DNA of 64,000 nucleotides from JAVJSU01 sp040219275 (GCA_040219275.1 JAVJSU010000039.1:1-64000); one strand, 5' to 3'; positions 28,770 to 38,457 are shown, numbered from the stretch's first letter. Notes: generated by a model not told the origin, from the letters alone. Program-made: numbers and translations.

Positions 28770-28812
28770 CTGTAGAATTTCAGGGGTTTAGTATCCTCAC
28801 TTTGATATGCTG
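28770..28812 (+). repeat. Recombinase-upstream repeat, copy 1
   Basis: CTGTAGAATTTCAGG followed after 16 bp by TTTGATATGCTG. The same two blocks with the same spacing recur at 28910-28952. The first block is a partial palindrome, CTG-N8-CAG. Confidence 0.55.
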
Positions 28813-28909
28813 GTTACATCGGAAAATCAACGGGAAAACCCGATGAACAGCCAGCATTTGAACTCATTTCACCACCAAAATCGACAAAATGAAAATTTAC
28901 AGCCAAATC

Positions 28910-28952
28910 CTGTAATTTTTCAGGTCTTGGGGTGTATGGGTTTGATATGCTG
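28910..28952 (+). repeat. Recombinase-upstream repeat, copy 2
   Basis: CTGTAATTTTTCAGG, 16 bp, then TTTGATATGCTG, exactly 140 bp after copy 1. The interior 16 bp differ between copies, so selection appears to act on the ends. Length and layout would fit either a recombinase attachment or accessory site or an operator. Confidence 0.55.
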
Positions 28953-28982
28953 TGGTTGCGGGTAAAACCAGAGTATACGAGG

Positions 28983-29198
28983 ATGCACTTGAAGTCAGAA
29001 GATAGCTTGCAAGAAAAACAACTGAATAACGGCACGAATCTGGTAGATGTCTCAAGAACACTGCTCAGGATCGTTGCACGACTGCCCAAAAACGAGTATA
29101 GTGTTTCTAAGTCAAACGGACATAGACGACAGGCCGACGAGGACCAACTCGACGACCTGCCTGACCCCGCGAGTGCTAGTGACACATCGCAGGGCTAA
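28983..29198 (+). CDS. Small hypothetical protein upstream of recombinase A
   Basis: A 71-residue frame from the ATG at 28983. A short helix (NLVDVSRTLLRIVARLP, about 19-35) is followed by a polar, acidic tail (ADEDQLDDLPDPASASDTS). The ribosome binding site is poor. A small frame in the same position before the second recombinase (38458-38631) has a comparable helix (NLANAYRLLITAYVRS), so the two may be related accessory proteins. No family recognised. Confidence 0.35.
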   Translation: MHLKSEDSLQEKQLNNGTNLVDVSRTLLRIVARLPKNEYSVSKSNGHRRQADEDQLDDLPDPASASDTSQG

Positions 29199-29315
29199 GA
29201 CGCATTGTACAAGATTTTGGAACAAAACACTGCGCCTTGCTTCTGCGTATGCACATTCGTGCACAACCTCGTGGAAGCAGGGCGTTTTTCATTCACAAGA
29301 AAGGAGGATACAAAC

Positions 29316-31379
29316 ATGGTTAGAACACTTAAACGCCCTGAAACCGCGTCGATTGATCCGTATAAAGCCCAACCGCTACCGCTTGGTAAGCCTGTATCGG
29401 TTTACTACCGCCAATCCTCAGAAGGTCAGATCGGGAATATCTCGACAACGCTCCAGACAGTGGATATGGTCGAACACCTGATGGCACAGGGCTGGCAACG
29501 TGAGCAGATCAACATGATCGATATGGATGCTGGCATCAGTGGTCAGAAGAAAATCAGTGAACGTCCAGGAATGTCCCTGCTCTATCGCCAGATTGAGAAC
29601 GGTGAAATCGGGCTGGTGGCGGCTCAGGATGTAGATCGTTTCTTCCGTGACCTCACCCAGATCGAAACCAATATCTTCATCGATGCCTGCAAACGCAACA
29701 ATGTGCAGGTCTTGACACCGAGCTTTGTATATGACTTCGCCCACCCAACTCAGGGACGCTATCACATGCAGATGTTCCGTGACCACGCTCAACGCGCCGC
29801 TGACTTTATCGAGTATCATGTGCGTGGACGACTGGTGAAAAGTCGTCACTGGCGTAAGGAACGGGGCATGTGGGCAGGGCGCAAGATCACACCGGGGTTC
29901 ATGGTGGATATGCGCGAAACTCTACCCGATGGGAGTCGCAATCCCGACTGGCGCAAATATCATCGCTTCGATTTGTATGCGGACATCGTGCTGGCGTACT
30001 TCGAGCTTTTCCATGCCAACGAGGGCAACCTCAAACAGACTTGGGATCAAATCGAAGCAGAAGGTCCCTACTTCCCCGACCTCACTGAGGATATGATTCC
30101 AGCAGGCTTCAAAACCACCGACCACCTGAAACGGCGTTCACGTATCACAGGCTACCTCACACCCTCAATCAGTGGGCTTCAGCACATGCTCATCAATGTG
30201 GCTTACATCGGGCATTGGATTCACCAGCAGGTGATTGTGCAGTGGCATAATCATGAAGCGATTATCCCGAATGACCTCTTTATGTATGCCTACAATCGCA
30301 TCTCTCCTGTGGATTTCTACGGTGAGCCGAATCCGCACTATGTGCCTTACCGTCCCTGGATCCGTCACAACAAAGCAGATCGTTCCGAAGCACCACCCAC
30401 CTACTCTAATCTGCTGTATTCAAATGATCTGGAACATGCACCGAACCATCGACTGGCAACCGTCTGGAACACGGGGGCAAAGAAGTATCAGTACCAGCTT
30501 TATGATTACCGTCGCTCGAATGTCTGGAACATCAAGACCTACATCGTGGATGAGATTGTGGACAGAATGCTACTTGAAAGGCTGAAGGCGACGACCATCG
30601 ATGAAGATGTGTGGCAGACAGCACTTACCAGTATCGATCACGGCGACCATGCCGAAGTTCGACGGCTGGAAGTAGCCATCAAGCAGGCACAAAGCTCAAA
30701 GGACAACATCATCAACAGCCTGACGACACTATCGCATCCTGAAATGGTCGAACGGGCGGAAGCACGCTACAAGGCATTGGAACAAGAGCTTGAAGCACTG
30801 GAAGCGGAGTTACTTCGGTTGAAGTCGGGTGAGAAGAAACGTCTAGATCTGGGAGAAGCCAAACCTGTACTCGAAACCGTCATCGCTCATTGGGAGGATG
30901 TCCCCCGTCAGGAACGGCGCGATCTGTTCGAGGCATTCGCCACCCACATCCACATCACAAAGATCACACGCCACACGAAAATCGTCAGTGTGCATTGGCG
31001 AGATGGTTCCACTGTTACTGAAAAAGCCACCCATCGTAGTCTGGGTTACTTCTGGGAAGATGATGCTTTAGAGCAGTTAAGGGAGATGGTCGAGGGTGAT
31101 ATTGACCAATGGCAAATCCTCAAAGCCTTCCCCGACTACACATGGAAAGCACTTCAGGAACGGTATGCCTACCGCTATGGTAAGGGACGCTGGCGGACTG
31201 ACTATGCTGGCAAAAAGCCTTATGGACGGTATACTCGGTGGCGTGGCACAGAAGAATATCGAGCCGAGCAGAAGAACCCGCCACAACTTATGGCGAGTAG
31301 TGTTTCGACTGTTAAATATCTATTTGTTTCTTACTCGTTCCGATTTAACACGACCTGTACACTAAAACCTGCTGTCTAA
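29316..31379 (+). CDS. Large serine recombinase A
   Basis: 687 residues from the ATG at 29316, after a strong AAAGGAGG. Catalytic domain: VSVYYRQSSEGQ (nucleophile Ser34), IDMDAGISGQKKISERPG and AAQDVDRFFRDLTQIE; then the long helix and recombinase domain (to about 330) and a coiled coil (about 440-510). Where most large serine recombinases have a Cys4 zinc ribbon (about 340-420), this one has no cysteine pairs. Its C-terminal part contains a W-x-L-helix repeat like a Myb/SANT module (about 577-625, DDALEQLREMVEGDIDQWQI). The enzyme would integrate and excise the element at an att site. Its stop is 7 bp from the jetD stop, in convergent orientation. Confidence 0.85.
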   Translation: MVRTLKRPETASIDPYKAQPLPLGKPVSVYYRQSSEGQIGNISTTLQTVDMVEHLMAQGWQREQINMIDMDAGISGQKKISERPGMSLLYRQIENGEIGLVAAQDVDRFFRDLTQIETNIFIDACKRNNVQVLTPSFVYDFAHPTQGRYHMQMFRDHAQRAADFIEYHVRGRLVKSRHWRKERGMWAGRKITPGFMVDMRETLPDGSRNPDWRKYHRFDLYADIVLAYFELFHANEGNLKQTWDQIEAEGPYFPDLTEDMIPAGFKTTDHLKRRSRITGYLTPSISGLQHMLINVAYIGHWIHQQVIVQWHNHEAIIPNDLFMYAYNRISPVDFYGEPNPHYVPYRPWIRHNKADRSEAPPTYSNLLYSNDLEHAPNHRLATVWNTGAKKYQYQLYDYRRSNVWNIKTYIVDEIVDRMLLERLKATTIDEDVWQTALTSIDHGDHAEVRRLEVAIKQAQSSKDNIINSLTTLSHPEMVERAEARYKALEQELEALEAELLRLKSGEKKRLDLGEAKPVLETVIAHWEDVPRQERRDLFEAFATHIHITKITRHTKIVSVHWRDGSTVTEKATHRSLGYFWEDDALEQLREMVEGDIDQWQILKAFPDYTWKALQERYAYRYGKGRWRTDYAGKKPYGRYTRWRGTEEYRAEQKNPPQLMASSVSTVKYLFVSYSFRFNTTCTLKPAV

Positions 31380-31386
31380 ATATCAT

Positions 31387-32556
31387 TCAACGGTTCGGAG
31401 ACTCCAATAACAGTTGCTTGAGGCGCATATTTACATAGTCTTGATGAATATGTTCCTGCTCCAAACGCCAATTATTTTCCACAACATCTTGTACAAGTAA
31501 CGCTTCGGCATTTGTAAGATGACTGAACCGCTCTAAACGACTACGCACCCCCCGACCCACATATTCTGCATACTTTTCAAGCGTTTCCTGATCCATCATC
31601 AGTGAGCGAACATGCGGGAACAAGCCGCGTAAATCTGAAAGTATCTCAAAACCATGAGAATCTATATCGCCCCAGTAAATCACATCACACTGATTCAACC
31701 ATGTTACGTTACGCAATAAATGGACAGCAAAACCACCTCCAAAGATACCAATTCCATTAGGAATTTTTGGTAGTGTAAGAAAATTAATCAAATTTTCCAC
31801 TATGAGAACACGACGCGGCTTGATATGTTCAGCGAGCAAATGCGCGAGCTGGTCAACTGGAAGCGAGAGTTCGTTGATCCTCATGCTGTAAAGCCAGTCA
31901 AGCTGTTCTTCAAGTAAGCGTAAACGAACCAATGAGGGCTTGTCTTTTAAGCCAAATCGTCCGGTAAAATCCTGTATATCCCGATCTATAGCCGTTTCCG
32001 GTAAAAATACCTCAAACAGTTCACGCAAAATGCGCTGATTCCACTCAATAAACTTGGTATGCACCGCAATCGGAAGCTCTCGAATATAGACATCCGGACG
32101 CGGATTATCCACGAAATAATCGCATACAATCAGCAAGTCATCCCATTTCCCATGATGCTCAATAATGTCCTGTGGGCGCAGTTGCATCCATTCTTCAAGC
32201 GAGGGAAATTTGTGACGTATTTTCTGTACATCAGCCACAAAATGATTGAACTCGGTCAGCCTTCTTAAGAGTCCAAGATAATCATCCAAAGTCTCAATCA
32301 CTATACGGCGAGGCATCGTCTGTGTTCCTAAGGATTGTGTGTTAATCGTGTCCCACAGTAGACGATAACCAAACCCAACAGCCTCATACGACTGTTCGCG
32401 TAGTGTTTCGATCTGCTGACGACGTTCGGCTAAATTTTTTGACAACCCACCGACTGGATATTCAATAGGGGTAAATACTTCACCGGCAAGCCATGCACGC
32501 AATACATCACGGTATTTTCTACTGGCACGTTTGGAGATGTCATCTGGTGTAAGCAT
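31387..32556 (-). CDS. jetD: Wadjet protein JetD (DUF3322/DUF2220, Toprim nuclease)
   Basis: 389 residues. The N-terminal DUF3322 part starts LTPDDISKRASRKYRDVLRAW. The C-terminal Toprim-like DUF2220 part has the acidic motifs RVLIVENLINFLTLP (Glu) and VIYWGDIDSHGFEILSDLR (DxD). In Wadjet, JetD is the nuclease subunit that cuts circular plasmid DNA after JetABC has extruded it. The ATG at 32556 is 3 bp after the jetC stop, so it is the last gene of the operon. No active-site residue looks lost. Confidence 0.9.
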   Translation of the reverse strand: MLTPDDISKRASRKYRDVLRAWLAGEVFTPIEYPVGGLSKNLAERRQQIETLREQSYEAVGFGYRLLWDTINTQSLGTQTMPRRIVIETLDDYLGLLRRLTEFNHFVADVQKIRHKFPSLEEWMQLRPQDIIEHHGKWDDLLIVCDYFVDNPRPDVYIRELPIAVHTKFIEWNQRILRELFEVFLPETAIDRDIQDFTGRFGLKDKPSLVRLRLLEEQLDWLYSMRINELSLPVDQLAHLLAEHIKPRRVLIVENLINFLTLPKIPNGIGIFGGGFAVHLLRNVTWLNQCDVIYWGDIDSHGFEILSDLRGLFPHVRSLMMDQETLEKYAEYVGRGVRSRLERFSHLTNAEALLVQDVVENNWRLEQEHIHQDYVNMRLKQLLLESPNR

Positions 32557-32559
32557 GAC

Positions 32560-35500
32560 TTATGCCTGGTGTTCCTGTGCCTGAAATTCACGGCGGCGTT
32601 GACGATATTCTCCCTGTGTCAGGTTAAATAAGCGCGAATAACTGCCTTCATTGTTATTAACCACTACATGATATGCGTGTACATAACTTTCTATCACATG
32701 CAGTTGTTGCATCGGCGTAACAACCAGCAATTGCAAGCCGAGTTGGTCAAAAAGTTTCATAGCATACCGGGCGTTATCATCATCAAGCTTACTGAACGCT
32801 TCGTCAATTACCACAAAACGGAAGGAACGATCATTCGGCATGGCATCCTGCAAGCCATATTGATGCGCGATAGCAGAGGCGAGAATCGTATAGGCAAGTT
32901 TGGCTTTTTGCCCGCCAGACTTACCAGACGAGTCACTATAGTAATCAACCTGCCGCCCCTCGGAATCAATCTGTTCGGCGGCGAATACACGCCACCGACG
33001 CACATCAATCACACGCCGCATCCAGTTAGGATCATCATCAAAATGCGTGATAAGTGCTTTAATGCGTGTGTAAGCGCGGTCTAGTTCTTCATAGGTGTTA
33101 TCCCCTGCATTTGGAATACAGCCTTTGAGTTCACGCTGAAAATCATTCACTTCGGGGTCGTTAGTACGCTCGGCAATCAGGCGAATAATCGAACCTCCAC
33201 CATAATCAACTTTTGCCAGAGAATCATTCAGTTCGGCGATACTCCGATCAATAGCGCGTTCCTGCTCAGTAAGATGTGACGAAAACACCTGAATACCACG
33301 CGTTACAGTGCGGTCAAGCATCTGTTTAAAGCGCTCTTCGTACTTGGGCAAATCGTCGGTTTCCAGTTGGTTAAAAATGCGCTCAAAAGCCCCTAGTGAA
33401 GCGATGGTAGCAGTTAGTGATACTCCCTCATCAGGATATTCACGGCGAAACGTGTTCATAGAATCCAATATCACTGCTTCCGAACGGTTTTGGACACCTT
33501 TAAAAGTTGCAATACCACGCTGGATAAATACTTCCAGCTCTTGAGTACGGTTATTTAAAGACTCAATCGTCAGTGGGTCTTTATCAATCTCTTGAATGAC
33601 ATCCCCTACCCGCTCCCATAAATTTTGTACGGCATCCGTGACCGAAGTAAGCTGACGTTCAGCCACTTTAAGGAGCTGCTGATAGTTCTGGATTTTGTCT
33701 GTTAAGCTACGAATTTCACCGGTGATTTTATCCCGCCGCTGTTCTATCTCCTTGACCTGTTGTTGCAAATCATCGCGCTGTTTTTCAAGTCGTTGCAACT
33801 GCTGTGACTGCTGGTTAAGTTCAGTCAATCGGCGTTGTAGCTGGTCATGTTCTGATTGCGGTGTGCGCCAATCAATTTCCCGAAACTCTGCAACTTTAAG
33901 CAGATTTTCGAGCGCACTAATGTCACGCCGTCCACGCTCTAAATCAGCTTCGAGCATCTTCATTTGCTCTTGCTGTTTGCTGATAAGACGCTGTAAATCG
34001 TCAAGCTCAATATCTAACTGGCGTAACTTCTCACGATTATCCCAACCGAGCACATAGTTGCGCCGATCATTAATATTCCGTCGGTCATCTTTTTCATGAC
34101 GGGTCGCACTATGTCTAATTTGCCCTTCTGGCGTAAGCGCTTTTTCTGCCTGCTGAAAATCAGCTAAGTTTTCACAACATGCGTAAGAGAATTTCTGCAT
34201 AAGTGTCATCGAAAGCCAATCATGATAGGGCGTATTTGCTACAATTTGCAGTTTGTCATACGCCATTTCATAATGCGCCATCTCGCCATTAAGTTGCTGT
34301 TCACGCCGTTCAGGCAATCGTCCCATCCGCTGGGTCGGGTCTACCCGTCGATATACTAAACGCCCGCGCAAATTATTGTCATTCACATAACGGCTTACCC
34401 GTGCATAGATTGCATCAGAGATAATTAAATCCTGTGCGAAGCTATTTAACAGGCGTTCCAATGCCCCTTCCCACATGGCATCTTCAGGGCGCACTTTAAG
34501 CAATTCACCGACAAAAGGCAGTTCGTCTAAGGGGATATTCAACGCACTGCTAACTTCCTGCCGAATACGGGCAACGTTTGCCGGGATATTACTCGGATTC
34601 GCCTTCAGGTATTGAATCTCTTTATCGAGTTCTTTCCCTTTTTCAACGGCATCCCGACGCTCGGTTTCTAATTCAAATCGTTGATGCTCTAAATCACCGA
34701 GTTGGTTATTTACTGTGTGACGTGTATGCTCTGCTTTTTCACGATTCTGATAAAAATCGTCTTCATTCTTATAAACCGGGAATTCCAGCAAACGCGCACT
34801 TTCATCATACCGGTCAGCGGCTCTTTTTAGCGCATCAATTACACGTTTGAGCGGCGCAATTTTCCCTTCAATTTCCCGCTTCATCTGCCCAACATTATCC
34901 TGTGCAATCGAGATTTTGACCTGCTCCAGCTCATCACGACGATTGGATAATTCGTTATCGACACCATCCAGCTTACTTTGTTCAGCATCACATAAGGTAT
35001 TTGTCTTGCCAATTGCATCACCTAAAATCTGCCTGGCTTGATCTGCAACGTAAAACGGAACCAGAGATTTAGCCGCGTCATAGCGGGCAATTTGATCTTC
35101 GTAGCGGCGGTATTCGTTTCCAGCTTTGATTAAGGGCGAAAGAATATGAAGTTGGTTGCTGGCACGTTGAATCGACGCATGAGCATCATTTAATTCCCGA
35201 TATTGGGTGCGTAAGGCATCAACACGCGACTCTGGATCACCTTTATCAAGCATGTGATCGCGCACAAAAGTATTCAGGCTAGCAATATCCTTTACCGCCA
35301 CCGTTTCGTTAAAGAGGTCGAGCGCTTTGGGTCTACCTCCTAAACCCAATGCCTTGCGGGCGGCGGCAATATAATCTTTGAAGACACTGCCAAAAGACTC
35401 TACTTCTTTAGGTAAATCACGGGTGGAAATCAGGCGTTGGGGAAAGTGTTTTTCAATAGTCAGATCGCACGGGGCGATGTAATAGCGCTTTTCGACGCGC

Positions 35501-35925
35501 TCAGAATTGCCTATCCAGAGAATCTGAGCAAGGGTTACAGTACGGTTGTGGGCAATATCCTGAAACACACCTAGCAAAACACTATGCGCTTGCTGATCAC
35601 GTAATGTATTGGCACGGGCATCAATTGCACTATCGCCACGCGAACGGCTGTATTGACCGCGTATATAAGTACGCTCGTTACGCTCACGGCTACTCCCTGC
35701 CCCGGATGCGAGATTATAATTGCGCTGGCGTGGCTCAACTAACAACGTCAATAGAGCATCAACAACGGTTGATTTACCGGAACCATTAGCCCCTGTCAGC
35801 ACTCCCGTTTGTCCATCTGGACTCATTGTCCAGATATGACCATCAAACGTACCCCAGTTATAAATTTCAAGCCGGGCTAGCCGAAAACCCGTTGATTGGT
35901 TAAATAGATTCATCATCGTCATCAC
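32560..35925 (-). CDS. jetC: Wadjet protein JetC (SMC-like ATPase, MukB type)
   Basis: 1121 residues (or 1117 from the next good ATG at 35913). An ABC-type head opens the protein, with Walker A LTGANGSGKSTVVDALLTLL (about 37-56). Very long coiled coils with a hinge follow. The closing half has the signature DSSGKSGGQKAKLAYTILAS (about 1010-1030) and Walker B RFVVIDEAFSKLDDDN (about 1050-1065). It is the motor of the Wadjet complex and works as a dimer with JetA and JetB. The start overlaps the end of jetB by about 26 bp. The size is typical of the family. Confidence 0.92.
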   Translation of the reverse strand: MMTMMNLFNQSTGFRLARLEIYNWGTFDGHIWTMSPDGQTGVLTGANGSGKSTVVDALLTLLVEPRQRNYNLASGAGSSRERNERTYIRGQYSRSRGDSAIDARANTLRDQQAHSVLLGVFQDIAHNRTVTLAQILWIGNSERVEKRYYIAPCDLTIEKHFPQRLISTRDLPKEVESFGSVFKDYIAAARKALGLGGRPKALDLFNETVAVKDIASLNTFVRDHMLDKGDPESRVDALRTQYRELNDAHASIQRASNQLHILSPLIKAGNEYRRYEDQIARYDAAKSLVPFYVADQARQILGDAIGKTNTLCDAEQSKLDGVDNELSNRRDELEQVKISIAQDNVGQMKREIEGKIAPLKRVIDALKRAADRYDESARLLEFPVYKNEDDFYQNREKAEHTRHTVNNQLGDLEHQRFELETERRDAVEKGKELDKEIQYLKANPSNIPANVARIRQEVSSALNIPLDELPFVGELLKVRPEDAMWEGALERLLNSFAQDLIISDAIYARVSRYVNDNNLRGRLVYRRVDPTQRMGRLPERREQQLNGEMAHYEMAYDKLQIVANTPYHDWLSMTLMQKFSYACCENLADFQQAEKALTPEGQIRHSATRHEKDDRRNINDRRNYVLGWDNREKLRQLDIELDDLQRLISKQQEQMKMLEADLERGRRDISALENLLKVAEFREIDWRTPQSEHDQLQRRLTELNQQSQQLQRLEKQRDDLQQQVKEIEQRRDKITGEIRSLTDKIQNYQQLLKVAERQLTSVTDAVQNLWERVGDVIQEIDKDPLTIESLNNRTQELEVFIQRGIATFKGVQNRSEAVILDSMNTFRREYPDEGVSLTATIASLGAFERIFNQLETDDLPKYEERFKQMLDRTVTRGIQVFSSHLTEQERAIDRSIAELNDSLAKVDYGGGSIIRLIAERTNDPEVNDFQRELKGCIPNAGDNTYEELDRAYTRIKALITHFDDDPNWMRRVIDVRRWRVFAAEQIDSEGRQVDYYSDSSGKSGGQKAKLAYTILASAIAHQYGLQDAMPNDRSFRFVVIDEAFSKLDDDNARYAMKLFDQLGLQLLVVTPMQQLHVIESYVHAYHVVVNNNEGSYSRLFNLTQGEYRQRRREFQAQEHQA

Positions 35926-36508
35926 CTGTTCCGCTATTGTTTTGTTGGATAAAATTCCCCAACCGTATCTTGATGGCTTCTAGTTCATCTGCGCCGATTT
36001 TGGCACGAAGAAGAGGACGCACTTCAAAACGTGCGTCACGGCGTTCAGTGAGAAAGCCATAACGAACTAAGCGTTTGATGCTTGATAAGCTACTCTGCTC
36101 CACTTTACGCGCATCAGGATGATCGCCCATAAAGACACCGATCATCTCTATCAATTCCTCCGCGGTAAGAATCAGTTTTGCACCGTCCAGATCACGCATT
36201 TCGTGTTCATCAAGGCGTTCACGCAACAATACGAGCAAGAGCGTATCCGGGAAAGACAGATTACGGCGGGTGGTCAATGCCGGAAGAATGCTCTGGTTAT
36301 CATCATCACGACTCTCATCATAGAGATAGGCAAAGCTACCGATTTCGTCTAAATGAACACCCAGCCCGATTTTTCCGAAATGTTCACGAAGCGGTAATTC
36401 ATAATCACGAATTTGCGTCCATGCTGGATCATCGTGATACACAACACCTTTAAGGAGCTTACGCACGGCGGCGGCATATGGCTCAAATTCAAATTGTGTA
36501 TTAGACAT
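35900..36508 (-). CDS. jetB: Wadjet protein JetB (DUF4194, MukE-like)
   Basis: About 202 residues from the ATG at 36508, which overlaps the jetA stop. It is recognised by position and by DUF4194-type sequence (VRKLLKGVVYHDDPAWTQI; GVHLDEIGSFAYLYD; SFPDTLLLVLLRERLDE). The C-terminal winged-helix part (KVEQSSLSSIKRLVRYGFL) fits the MukE/ScpB-like KITE subunit. A GTG 12 bp upstream (36520) is an alternative start. Confidence 0.88.
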   Translation of the reverse strand: MSNTQFEFEPYAAAVRKLLKGVVYHDDPAWTQIRDYELPLREHFGKIGLGVHLDEIGSFAYLYDESRDDDNQSILPALTTRRNLSFPDTLLLVLLRERLDEHEMRDLDGAKLILTAEELIEMIGVFMGDHPDARKVEQSSLSSIKRLVRYGFLTERRDARFEVRPLLRAKIGADELEAIKIRLGNFIQQNNSGTGDDDDESI

Positions 36509-37985
36509 GGTTGATTTCACCCTGTTTTATCGCTCGGCGGAACACAACATGCGGCACTATAACGCGGCGTTCTTCACCTTCGAGCATACTGATACTGATT
36601 TCTTCACGCAAATTTTGATCAACACCATGGCGTGCTTCCTGTGCCGCAATCAGCAGATAAGTTACAACCTCTGCCATACCTTGCTTTATTGGATACTGCT
36701 GGACAAGTTCAGGTAATGTAATCTCTGAGCGGCTCATCAGCAAGCGCTTGATGTTATCGTGTAACAGCGTTTCATCTATAAAAAAGGTGTCATATAGAGT
36801 GGAAAGCGCATCATCATCAATCAATGCCGAAGCCATAAGTGGACGTTCAGATGCAATAATTTGTTCAGGCGGGTCAAATAAGGGGCGCTCTAGAGGCAGT
36901 TCAATATCAGGCTCCCCTTCAATACTATAAAACACCCGCCGACTGACCATATACGGCATTACATCATCACCTAATTGGCTGACAAGGTGCATAATATCTC
37001 TTGAAATTTCCTGAACACGGCGGCTTTCTGTGACGTTACGGGTATCCACAACACGGCGTAAATGCTCTGCAAGGCGCTGATTAGACTGATTCACTCGCTC
37101 ACCCGCATCAAGTAAGTGCGATGTAAGCCGCTGAAGCACCGCATTTTCACCCACAGAGACGGCAAGGCGGGGCATTTCAAAGACCTTGTTGACTAAGGAA
37201 TCAAACTTATCACGCTGGTCAGGATGCGTTAGTAATTCGTAAAACGCGCGAAAACTCTGTCCCTCGTCACTGGTTTCAAGCTGTTCATCAGCATCAAGAG
37301 CTGTGCCTAAAATCTCACCACGTCGCAAGTCGGGATTGAGCTGGGCTTGTTGAATTGTGCGTGCCATTTCTCGGAAGCGCTCTTCAACGAGGCTAAAATC
37401 ACGAAGTAACTGACCAGCCATATTGCTGATATGTTCCAATCGTTCACGAATTTGTAAATCACTCAGGCTATCTACCTGTTGGGTTTCTTCGATATGGGCA
37501 ATTTCTACTTCAATGAGTTCTCGTCGTTCATAGAGTTGTAGCAAACGGGCTTCAACATCTTCTGTACTTTGGGTGATTAGCTCATCCAGCATTGACAGGA
37601 TGTTTAACAAGCGTGACTCTGTACCCACCATACCGCGACTTTGCAGGTCCTCAAACCACCCGATAAGGCGTTCTCCATGAGGCGAAAGCTGAACGACATA
37701 GCCATCCTCTCTTGCCCGAACACGAATCAAGTCATCTTCCCTACTCCAGCGATCAAGGTAGTAATCTGCATTATGTTTATACTGATTATCGCTTGACTGC
37801 ATCGCGTTGATACTATCGATGTAGACATCCAACTGTTCGCGGAAGATGTCCTGTGAGACGAGAACTTCATGCTTACGCTTAAATGCAAGATGTAAAAAAC
37901 TAATCGCTAACGGTATCCATTCTTTGCGAAGTGCCACGAGTGAAGGGTCTGTTTTGTGAAGTACTGTGATTGTGTTGAAATCCAT
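36501..37985 (-). CDS. jetA: Wadjet protein JetA (DUF3375, MukF-like kleisin)
   Basis: About 494 residues. I place the start at the ATG 37985 (MDFNTITVLHKTDPSLVALR), which matches where DUF3375 proteins normally begin; a GTG at 38003 is open upstream. The N-terminal winged-helix part is followed by a long helical middle (about 120-330) and a C-terminal winged-helix, the kleisin plan of MukF. JetA bridges the JetC heads. First gene of the four-gene operon. Repeated CTGTAA(A/T)TTTCC elements lie about 170-200 bp upstream. Confidence 0.9.
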   Translation of the reverse strand: MDFNTITVLHKTDPSLVALRKEWIPLAISFLHLAFKRKHEVLVSQDIFREQLDVYIDSINAMQSSDNQYKHNADYYLDRWSREDDLIRVRAREDGYVVQLSPHGERLIGWFEDLQSRGMVGTESRLLNILSMLDELITQSTEDVEARLLQLYERRELIEVEIAHIEETQQVDSLSDLQIRERLEHISNMAGQLLRDFSLVEERFREMARTIQQAQLNPDLRRGEILGTALDADEQLETSDEGQSFRAFYELLTHPDQRDKFDSLVNKVFEMPRLAVSVGENAVLQRLTSHLLDAGERVNQSNQRLAEHLRRVVDTRNVTESRRVQEISRDIMHLVSQLGDDVMPYMVSRRVFYSIEGEPDIELPLERPLFDPPEQIIASERPLMASALIDDDALSTLYDTFFIDETLLHDNIKRLLMSRSEITLPELVQQYPIKQGMAEVVTYLLIAAQEARHGVDQNLREEISISMLEGEERRVIVPHVVFRRAIKQGEINHV

Positions 37986-38457
37986 ATCTTGCCAGAAGCT
38001 CACCTAATTAAGAATGTAAGTTCAACCAATATTATAGTTCTAAACCAGCTTCTGCGTTCCTTAAGCTGAAGAAAACTCATATTATCCAATCATTTTTTAC
38101 ATTTAAAACGCTCTTCGCTACTTACCATTACTAAATGAAAATTGCCTCTTCTGTAATTTTCCAACAGCAAAATGTAAATTTCCAGCACCTTACTGTAACC
38201 ATCAGCTCGTTAAACTCGGTTCAGATGCTACGCTAATTGCATCTGTAAAACTTGCGTAAACCTAGTGAGTAATCAAATTATTACATCTAAACGTTCTATA
38301 AAGCGTGACGATGCAGTTAATTTCTGCCTAGCACGAGACGACACACAATTCATTCCCATACATTCTAAACGACTAATGAATCCTGTTCACACCTGGTATT
38401 GCACGCTCTGGTACAACCTGTAAATCAGTATAAGTTCACGACTTGGAGGAAAATCAA
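37986..38457. other. Divergent intergenic region between jetA and the recombinase B module
   Basis: No gene visible. It must hold the jetA promoter on the minus strand and that of the small frame on the plus strand. It contains two direct copies of TGTAA(A/T)TTTCCA at 38152-38163 and 38173-38184, 21 bp apart, which resemble the CTGTA...TTTCAG repeats before recombinase A. Confidence 0.5.
38151..38185. promoter_or_regulatory. Repeated CTGTAAWTTTYCA elements, possible operator
   Basis: CTGTAATTTTCCA (38151-38163) and TGTAAATTTCCAG (38173-38185), spaced by two DNA turns and lying upstream of the Wadjet operon. The arrangement suits a dimeric repressor or recombinase subunits; the binding protein is unknown, the excisionase-like protein at 38717 being one candidate. 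Confidence 0.4.

Larger units (their letters stand above)
28558..28982. other. Intergenic region with repeated motifs upstream of recombinase A
   Basis: No gene is convincing. An inverted repeat GATTTCAG (28694-28701) / CTGAAATC (28727-28734) precedes two copies of a 43-bp repeat (listed separately) and an opposed half copy, TGAAAATTTACAG (28890-28902). The layout suggests a regulatory or recombination region. Confidence 0.5.

Noticed and set aside
29205..29315. 37-codon N-terminal extension of recombinase A
   Set aside because: A strong AAAGGAGG precedes the ATG at 29316, and the upstream part has no counterpart in recombinase B.
31281..31380. A shared att core between the 3' ends of recombinases A and B
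   Set aside because: Side-by-side reading of both ends gave only short chance matches such as TTACTC; no common core could be supported.
31387..38003. Long plus-strand frames inside the Wadjet operon
   Set aside because: They are antisense shadows of clearly identified jet genes.
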